A DNA stretch of 6,392 bases, from NCBI GenBank assembly GCA_024277475.1, contig JAJRVC010000588.1, positions 1-6,392 on the forward strand, read 5' to 3'. A program made the translations under genes and the position numbers. Under the pieces are notes generated by a model. The model was not told the origin of the DNA, searched no databases, and saw only the letters and a program-made list of their open reading frames with translations. The DNA is from Deltaproteobacteria bacterium (GTDB lineage Bacteria; Desulfobacterota; Desulfobacteria; Desulfobacterales; JAFDCJ01). Of this stretch, positions 1 through 5,133 are shown piece after piece; position 1 is the stretch's first letter; each line of letters opens with the position of its first letter.

Positions 1-765
1 CAGGGCGATGCCGGGTATTGGAACCGGCTGGCCGAGGAAATCAAGCCCACGCTGATTTCCAGCACCCCCAGCGTCCTGGCTGCCTGGGCGCCTCTGTATC
101 AAGGCCCGCCGTTGGAACTGGTGGAAACCACCGGCGAGCCGCTTCTCTATCACGAACGACATGCCATCGAACAGGCCTTCGGCGCACGGGTATATGATGC
201 CTACGGCCTTTCGGAATGCGTAGTCGGCGTGGAGTGCAGTGAGCATATGGGGTTCCACTTTTGGCCCGATGCGGTGCATGTCGAAATTCTTGATTCCAAA
301 ACCGACATGCCCCTGCCGGTCAATACCACCGGCGAAATCGTGATCACGAATTTCATGCAGGAACGGATGCCGCTTATCCGCTACCGCACTGGTGACCTTG
401 GCCGCATACTGCCTTTTTCCTGCGCTTGCGGTTCAGGCCTTCCCCTTCTGTTTTTCGAAGGGAGAATCGAGGATACCTTGTATATGCCCCGAGGAGTTCA
501 AATAGAACGGCATGACCTGTTAGACGCACTTCGAGGTATTAATGTCGCCGCTGATATCCGTTGGAAGGGGAAACCCGGCAGTCCAGCGGCATCATGCGTT
601 GGCGGGCATTTCAAACCGACACTGGAAATCGTTTTTTTGCCGTCCACCAACAAAAGGCTCGATGAGATGCAGCGGGATTTCCTGGCGGCATTGCCGGAAA
701 TTTTCGAGCTGGTTCACGAGAAAGAGATTATTTTGGGATTCTACAGCCAGGAGGATCTCCGATGA
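1..765 (+). CDS. PaaK-like adenylate-forming ligase, C-terminal part (5' end outside window)
   Basis: The frame is open from the first base, so the N-terminal half lies upstream; 254 residues are visible. It matches the phenylacetate-CoA ligase / coenzyme F390 synthetase (PaaK, CapK) branch of the ANL superfamily, which activates a carboxylate with ATP to an acyl-adenylate and often transfers it to CoA. Visible signatures are a lysine-proline helix followed by a TPSVL segment near the start, the A5-type motif YGLSE (bases 202-216), a GEIVIT strand, the A7-type motif RYRTGD (bases 379-396), a CACG segment and the A8-like GRIED hinge (bases 460-474). The C-terminal lobe is present, but the protein ends FYSQEDLR without the usual terminal Gly-Lys-x-x-Arg (A10) lysine. 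Its stop overlaps the next start by ATGA. The substrate cannot be read from the sequence. The family call is firm; CoA-ligase activity is uncertain. Confidence 0.92.
   Translation, partial: QGDAGYWNRLAEEIKPTLISSTPSVLAAWAPLYQGPPLELVETTGEPLLYHERHAIEQAFGARVYDAYGLSECVVGVECSEHMGFHFWPDAVHVEILDSKTDMPLPVNTTGEIVITNFMQERMPLIRYRTGDLGRILPFSCACGSGLPLLFFEGRIEDTLYMPRGVQIERHDLLDALRGINVAADIRWKGKPGSPAASCVGGHFKPTLEIVFLPSTNKRLDEMQRDFLAALPEIFELVHEKEIILGFYSQEDLR
750..754 (+). promoter_or_regulatory. Ribosome binding site for the 762 gene
   Basis: GGAGG lies 7 bases before the ATG at 762, inside the last codons of the ligase gene. Together with the ATGA overlap it fixes 762 as the start and implies translation coupled to the ligase. 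Confidence 0.8.
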
Positions 766-1934
766 GCAACCCAGTTACAGGAGCCGAAACACACAACAAC
801 GATGACGCCTACTATTATATGAGATTTGGTGGCGATGAGCCGAGAAATACCGGGGTTCCACTTCTTTCACCATTCTATGCGTATCTATTGAAACTTTCCC
901 CGCGGGTCGGGTTGGTGGATGTGTATCCGTGGTTAGCAGAGGCCATTTTTCATTCTGATGTCGTTAAAATTACTAAGAAAAAGAAGGTTGGGGCGGCTGA
1001 AGCACTTAATGTCATTGCCTTTTTCATTGACGACCAGAAAGACAATATCGCCAATGTCATGGCTGCCGAACCATCACCAAAAGAGGATGACAATTATATC
1101 TGGCGTGACGATTTTGCCCGTTACTGCTATGAACTTAAAAAAAACGGCAACAGCAAGCGAATTCCAAGAATCTTTGTGGTAGACACATATGGTCGTTTCG
1201 GAGATACGGCCGCCCTTAACGATCGCTTGACGCATAGCATTTGCCTAGCGGATGCAAAAAAGAACGGAAGAGATGATAAAAACACGCCTCTGTATACACG
1301 TAGTGCCTTGGCCGGGGCCGGCAATCCGGCGCGCATGCTGCAGAAGTTCTCTGCCTTGGGGCACCTGGACAAGGTGCCGCCGTCCAAGAAAAGTCCCTCT
1401 TCTGCAAAAGGATGCGAACTGGGCGTGCTAAACTGTTTCATCTTTAACTCCATTACCTATCTCACCCGCACCATTGGCTTTCGTGAGGCCATGCAACTCG
1501 TGCGGGCGATCCTGGAACAAGGGGTATGGAAACCCAATCCTGATAAAACTGACCCAAAAGATAACTCGGGTGACATTAATTTATTACGCGACAAGGATGG
1601 CCTGCTCTTTGCCGTCTTACACGAAGAAGTTCATTCCGCCGATGAGATACGTTATGCTGAAACCTTCTTTGACGGAATTATCGCCTTTGACAGTTACTTT
1701 GAGAAAAACAATCGCTATATAGCCTATATTTTACAACAATTCCCTCCGGCCCACCAAGGCCTTGAGACTGGCTCGGGTGCTAACAAACCGGATTACGCAA
1801 ATGCCCGTGTCTATATCCCCCAAAGTGGCCGGCGTCTTGTAAGCAGAGATGCATTGAAGAAAAAGAAACGTCATACAATCTGGCCAGATCATAGAAAACT
1901 CCAGCATAACAATAAAAGCTCAGGAAAATCATGA
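762..1934 (+). CDS. Degenerate KaiC/RecA-like protein (predicted pseudo-ATPase)
   Basis: A 390-residue protein of no family I recognise outright, but its order of segments parallels the KaiC-like ATPase encoded next. A strand-like RIFVVDTYG (residues 136-144) fits the KaiC strand before the catalytic glutamates. FIFNSIT (226-232) fits Walker B, with Asn229 where Asp is expected. LLFAVLHEE (281-289) fits the following strand. AETFFDGIIAFD (299-310) and RYIAYILQQFPPAHQG (318-333) fit the C-terminal KaiC strands that end in K-x-R-G in active members. No GxxxxGK[ST] loop occurs anywhere, and the K-x-R-G segment has become Q-F-P-P. It should therefore not hydrolyse ATP by itself; a structural or regulatory partner of the downstream ATPase is inferred. 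The tail is lysine-rich (KKKKRH near residues 366-371). There is no signal peptide or membrane segment. The KaiC relationship rests on eye alignment and needs profile or structure confirmation. Confidence 0.62.
   Translation: MSNPVTGAETHNNDDAYYYMRFGGDEPRNTGVPLLSPFYAYLLKLSPRVGLVDVYPWLAEAIFHSDVVKITKKKKVGAAEALNVIAFFIDDQKDNIANVMAAEPSPKEDDNYIWRDDFARYCYELKKNGNSKRIPRIFVVDTYGRFGDTAALNDRLTHSICLADAKKNGRDDKNTPLYTRSALAGAGNPARMLQKFSALGHLDKVPPSKKSPSSAKGCELGVLNCFIFNSITYLTRTIGFREAMQLVRAILEQGVWKPNPDKTDPKDNSGDINLLRDKDGLLFAVLHEEVHSADEIRYAETFFDGIIAFDSYFEKNNRYIAYILQQFPPAHQGLETGSGANKPDYANARVYIPQSGRRLVSRDALKKKKRHTIWPDHRKLQHNNKSSGKS
1922..1925 (+). promoter_or_regulatory. Ribosome binding site serving two competing ATGs (1931 and 1936)
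   Basis: AGGA lies 5 bases before ATG 1931 and 10 bases before ATG 1936. ATG 1931 forms the ATGA overlap seen at the other junctions, but opens only a 13-codon frame ending at TAG 1970-1972. ATG 1936 is in frame with the KaiC-like ATPase and is the only conventional start available to it. Confidence 0.5.
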
Positions 1935-1935
1935 G

Positions 1936-3051
1936 ATGGGAATTCCATGTGGCAATACGGTCATCTTCGTAGGAGACCCAGGAACAGGGAAGACTACTTT
2001 CTTGCTACTCTTCTTCAGGCAAGGAAATTCACGTGAAGAGAGGATGGCTATCGCTAGCAGCCCGATTAAAATTTCCAACCCCTCAGAGAGAGCGCTGAAT
2101 GCTTTTGACGAACTGATTCCGCTATCAGAGTCAAAAGCGGACTTTGAAGGAGCACGAGTCGACGATATGCCGCCGACGGTGCGGATTTTTGTCTCATTGG
2201 ACAATTCATTTGAAAGTGTCTGTAGAACTCATAATAATCTACTTCCTCCCTGTTTTGAGCCCAACAATGAACAGTGGTTTTTTGTCGATGCCACATCTTT
2301 TCTCTCCGGGCGTCTCCAGGACGGATTGCGTTATCCCAAGCTCGGCCTTCTGGATTCATCCCCCCCGGACCCATGGGATCCTCATGAGTTCACCTTGGGA
2401 GGATGGGATACCCACTCAGAGGCCGGCGCCGGATGGTTTTGGATCGCCAAAGATAAACCGCATCCCATCCTGATTAATGATCTTGAGGATAGGTTATCTC
2501 CTTTTATGTGGAACTCGAAAAATCATTTTCGTCTCCTACGTCTTTTCACCCCAACCCTTTATAATCCCTTGGTACGGTCTCGCCTCCTTAAAGACCTGTT
2601 AGCCGAGATTTTTGCACATGCAAAGCCCGAGAAGGGAGTAGAGCCCATCCGGTTGCTCGCCGTTGATTCTCTGACCAGCTTGATAAGTAAATTGCCAGGT
2701 TCGGATCATCAAGAAACCTCGCAGTCTTCGGAAAACAGGCTGCAGGTCCTTAATCTGGTTCGCTGGTTGGAGGAATTGAAGGTAACCACCCTGTTCGCGA
2801 GTGAAGCAAGCCATCAGACAGACACCACCTTGCGGGGTGAACCTCTTTTTCTGGGGGACCTTGAGCGTTATCTGGCCTCAGGGGTAGTTCAACTCGATTA
2901 CCATAAATACAACTCGGGTGACATTATTCGATATCTGCGAATACTTAAAATGCGTGGAGCCCGGCATGACATGCGCCCTTATGCTTACGATCTGGACCAG
3001 GAGGGCCTCTCCTGGCTGGAACCCTTGATCGCCGAAACAGCGCCGATATGA
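1936..3051 (+). CDS. KaiC-like RecA-fold ATPase, single domain
   Basis: A 371-residue cytoplasmic P-loop ATPase of the KaiC family, whose members assemble as hexameric rings. Residues 2-6 (GIPCG) match the conserved lead-in to the P-loop. Walker A is GDPGTGKTT (13-21). RIFVSLDNS (83-91) is the strand that normally ends in two catalytic glutamates, here Asp-Asn. Walker B is LLAVDSLT (240-247). TTLFASE (284-290) is the next strand, and RYLRILKMRGARH (332-344) carries the K-x-R-G signature that contacts the neighbouring subunit's nucleotide in KaiC. About 150 residues separate the two central strands, longer than in typical KaiC domains, with a tryptophan-rich insert (W147, W157, W167, W169, W192). 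The start lacks the usual first strand and the G-x-x-x-LD segment. The gene follows the pseudo-ATPase and overlaps the SIR2-like gene by ATGA. This is not evidence of a circadian clock: most KaiC-family proteins act elsewhere. Confidence 0.88.
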   Translation: MGIPCGNTVIFVGDPGTGKTTFLLLFFRQGNSREERMAIASSPIKISNPSERALNAFDELIPLSESKADFEGARVDDMPPTVRIFVSLDNSFESVCRTHNNLLPPCFEPNNEQWFFVDATSFLSGRLQDGLRYPKLGLLDSSPPDPWDPHEFTLGGWDTHSEAGAGWFWIAKDKPHPILINDLEDRLSPFMWNSKNHFRLLRLFTPTLYNPLVRSRLLKDLLAEIFAHAKPEKGVEPIRLLAVDSLTSLISKLPGSDHQETSQSSENRLQVLNLVRWLEELKVTTLFASEASHQTDTTLRGEPLFLGDLERYLASGVVQLDYHKYNSGDIIRYLRILKMRGARHDMRPYAYDLDQEGLSWLEPLIAETAPI

Positions 3052-4385
3052 ATAAAAACCTTGCAAATAACTCACCCAATCCGGAACCAAGGACCGCCAT
3101 CATAGTGGGCGCTGGCTGCTCTGTTGGTCTCGGTGTGCCGGCTATGCTCAACTACATGGACGAGGTCTACTCAGCTCTTACCAAGGGCGCTGAGGAAGAT
3201 GGACTTAAGGCAAAAGAATGCCTGAGCTACCTCCTTGCCTTTGTCCGATTCATCAAGGGGTCGGCCGCCTCTATTGATACTCAATTTCTGGATGTTGAGG
3301 AACTTTACGGCTTGGCGGAAATGGCCAGGGACTTGGATGCGCTTAAGAAGGCGAGAATAAAACTGCCAGATGATAAGGTTCTGACAGGAAAAGACATCAT
3401 CAAACAATTCAACCGAGCACTGATGTACATAAGTGTCGAAGCCGGCAAAGAGTTGGTAACGCGGGGCAGTGAGTATGAGAAACTGGCAAAGAGCATCGAG
3501 GCGGTAAAACGGGAAAGTCAAATCGAGGAGCCGGGTTCGCTACAGGACAGAGGCCCGCGACACACCAACCTCCTAGCCTATCTCGGTCTTGCCTCTTTCA
3601 AGGACACCGATCCTGGTGCCTATCCCCTGATCGTCCAGATCAACTGGGACCTTGCCTACGACCGGGCCCTGCTCCGTTATTTCATGGAGGCAAAGAAGAA
3701 GGATAAGGATAAAACGGAGACGGAGAAGGAAGTACTTGCCGGGAATAAAATTCCTTGGATGTGCTATAAGTCAAAGGACGGTGTCACGCCGGGCCATTTC
3801 AAGGAGTATCCACTGATGGTGCGGCCCCACGGCGGGATCAATATGTTGCGCAGGAGATCCGTGAGCCGAGCAATGCAAGATGCAGGCTTTTCAACAGAAC
3901 GAGAGATCAAAGACGTCGGGATGGGGGGGCAAAAACTTTACGTTGATGAGCGAGCTTTGACAGAATGGAATATGCGGCCCAATGACACAAGTGATCCCGC
4001 ATGGCTGCGCTGGGGTGATTATATGGCCATTGAACCGCCGACCTGGAAAAAGGACGTCAACCATTTTCTGGGCCAGTGGCAGCTCTTGCTCCGTTATCTC
4101 AAAACAGTGCGCCGGATCGTGATCATCGGTTACTCGCTCCCGCGTTCCGATCTCTACATGCGCCACTTCCTGGCCCTTGCCCTGGCCCGGGCCGACTACG
4201 TGCCGGAGATCTATGTATGGAATCCTGACATGACTCCAGGTAAGGATACCTGGGAAAATTACCGAGAGATCTTTGCTCCCCTGCTGCGCCGAAAGCGGTT
4301 ATATGTTATCGATAAGCCATTCGGGGATCCGGCGTTGTTCGATCTCAACCGCGCCATTCACCTCGCAAGGCGGATAGAATTGTAG
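3048..4385 (+). CDS. SIR2-like NAD+-binding protein, probable NADase effector
   Basis: A 445-residue soluble protein. IIVGAGCSVGLGVP (residues 18-31) is the GAGxS/GxP nucleotide-binding loop of the SIR2 fold. INWDLAYD (198-205) matches the catalytic N-x-D motif, with Asn199 the predicted catalytic residue. RPHGG (259-263) supplies the predicted catalytic His261. RRIVIIGYSLPRSD (355-368) and IYVWNPD (388-394) match the C-terminal Rossmann strands of bacterial SIR2-like proteins. There is no zinc-ribbon cysteine quartet, so a protein deacetylase is unlikely. SIR2-like proteins of this type in anti-phage systems hydrolyse NAD+. Charged helical inserts occur at about 135-170 and 212-232. It has no added sensor domain, so its trigger would have to come from partner proteins. 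Start and upstream stop overlap as ATGA and no Shine-Dalgarno is visible, so translation probably depends on termination of the KaiC-like gene. Confidence 0.88.
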   Translation: MNKNLANNSPNPEPRTAIIVGAGCSVGLGVPAMLNYMDEVYSALTKGAEEDGLKAKECLSYLLAFVRFIKGSAASIDTQFLDVEELYGLAEMARDLDALKKARIKLPDDKVLTGKDIIKQFNRALMYISVEAGKELVTRGSEYEKLAKSIEAVKRESQIEEPGSLQDRGPRHTNLLAYLGLASFKDTDPGAYPLIVQINWDLAYDRALLRYFMEAKKKDKDKTETEKEVLAGNKIPWMCYKSKDGVTPGHFKEYPLMVRPHGGINMLRRRSVSRAMQDAGFSTEREIKDVGMGGQKLYVDERALTEWNMRPNDTSDPAWLRWGDYMAIEPPTWKKDVNHFLGQWQLLLRYLKTVRRIVIIGYSLPRSDLYMRHFLALALARADYVPEIYVWNPDMTPGKDTWENYREIFAPLLRRKRLYVIDKPFGDPALFDLNRAIHLARRIEL

Positions 4386-4455
4386 TATAAGAAATTGACC
4401 ATACGGGTAATAATAGTGACATATCTATCTGAAACTATTTGGAAGGAGGGGGATC
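4386..4455 (+). other. 70-bp spacer between SIR2-like and methyltransferase genes
   Basis: This is the only real non-coding gap in the window, AT-rich apart from the ribosome binding site at its end. It contains a TTGACC (4395-4400) resembling a -35 box but no good -10 box 16-18 bases downstream. A TATAAG (4386-4391) resembles a -10 box, but the best -35 match upstream is only 3 of 6. There is no clear hairpin-plus-T-run terminator. A weak separate promoter for the methyltransferase is possible; simple read-through from the upstream operon is equally possible. Confidence 0.3.
4445..4449 (+). promoter_or_regulatory. Strong ribosome binding site for the GTG start at 4456
   Basis: GGAGG, in the wider run GGAAGGAGGGGG, lies 6 bases before GTG 4456. 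It fixes that start and gives the methyltransferase independent translation, unlike the coupled genes upstream. Confidence 0.85.
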
Positions 4456-5133
4456 GTGCCACATACAGCCAATACCACAACCCGTCACCCTGATGAGTTT
4501 TTTGGGGAAGACATGGATGGTCGGGAAGAATGGCGTCGGCGTCTGGCTCGTATAACGGACGAGGGCCTGCTGGTTGGCGATCAGCAGGTTGTCCAGCGGT
4601 GGGAACAGCCCGTCATGGAGGCCATGGGCAAGATTGCCGCCAGCCGGGGCGGGGACGTGCTGGAAATAGGCTATGGGCTCGGTATGTCGGCCGCTACCAT
4701 CGCTGCTACAGGTTGCCGATCCTATACCGTCATCGAAGCTCATCCGGAGATTGCAAATGCGGCTCGGCGTTGGGTGCGTTCTCTGCCTTGCTCCGGTAAT
4801 GTCATTGAAGGGTTCTGGCAAGAGGTCCTTGAAGATCTTCCTTTAGCAGGGTTCGACGGAATTCTTTTCGATACCTGCCCTATTCACGAAAGTGAACGGG
4901 ATATCTGGTATCGGGCCTTCATCCCCCACGCCTATAAATTGCTTAATCCGGGCGGCGTATTTACCTTTTTTACAAATCAAAGCAGCAGCGGCTCCTTTCA
5001 GGACTGGGCATTACTCACCAGGCACTTTGACGCTGTCGATACCCCTCTGAGTATTGCCGTAACCCCATACCCAGCCTGTCAGTACTGGAACGAAAGTGAC
5101 ATGCTGGTGCCAGTGGCCCGGCGCCTCAGATAA
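4456..5133 (+). CDS. SAM-dependent methyltransferase of the GAMT (guanidinoacetate N-methyltransferase) type
   Basis: A 225-residue class I SAM methyltransferase, close to the roughly 236 residues of animal GAMT, which methylates guanidinoacetate to creatine. QRWEQPVM (48-54 region) parallels the GAMT segment carrying an active-site Glu. VLEIGYGLG (68-76) is SAM motif I. TVIEAHPE (91-98) supplies the acidic residue that binds the SAM ribose (Glu94). FDGILFDTCP (133-142) parallels the GAMT FDGILYDTYP segment with its active-site Asp (here Asp139). LLNPGGVFT (162-170) follows, and CQYWNESDMLVP (208-219) matches the GAMT C-terminus. A small guanidino or amino compound, or an arginine side chain, is a likely substrate, but identity with guanidinoacetate is not shown. 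The start is GTG with a strong Shine-Dalgarno. Whether it belongs functionally with the upstream operon is open; it lies 70 bp downstream on the same strand. Its last 8 bases overlap the convergent gene. Confidence 0.85.
   Translation: MPHTANTTTRHPDEFFGEDMDGREEWRRRLARITDEGLLVGDQQVVQRWEQPVMEAMGKIAASRGGDVLEIGYGLGMSAATIAATGCRSYTVIEAHPEIANAARRWVRSLPCSGNVIEGFWQEVLEDLPLAGFDGILFDTCPIHESERDIWYRAFIPHAYKLLNPGGVFTFFTNQSSSGSFQDWALLTRHFDAVDTPLSIAVTPYPACQYWNESDMLVPVARRLR

Noticed and set aside
1137..1144. Run of eight A bases (A AAA AAC type slippery site) in the pseudo-KaiC gene
   Set aside because: A -1 shift here reaches a stop after about two dozen codons and gives no sensible protein. Both sides of the run continue the same frame with consistent coding character.
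1127..1453. 108-residue open frame on the minus strand inside the pseudo-KaiC gene
   Set aside because: It lies wholly within a well-supported coding frame, has no ribosome binding site or recognisable motif, and looks like a complementary-strand shadow. The same applies to the other short antisense frames.
1936..3051. Circadian clock KaiC
   Set aside because: Only one RecA domain is present, no kaiA or kaiB genes are in the window, the C-terminal phosphorylation and KaiA-binding tail are not evident, and the catalytic Glu pair is altered.
3048..4385. Sirtuin protein deacetylase
   Set aside because: The zinc-binding cysteines of true sirtuins are missing, and the N-W-D and GYSLPRSD segments fit the bacterial SIR2-like NADase group better.
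4395..4427. Sigma-70 promoter starting from TTGACC
   Set aside because: No convincing -10 hexamer lies at 16-18 bases. The nearest TAT-like element is 21 bases away, so I list it only as a weak possibility in the spacer.
5106..5125. Hairpin GGTGCC / GGCGCC as a terminator between the convergent genes
   Set aside because: The stem is only 6 bp with one G-U pair, and no T-run follows on either strand. It lies inside the methyltransferase coding sequence.
4456..5133. DNA methyltransferase of a restriction-modification or BREX-like system
   Set aside because: There is no [DN]PP[YF] motif or target-recognition domain. The catalytic segment reads FDTCP and the whole length fits the GAMT small-molecule type.
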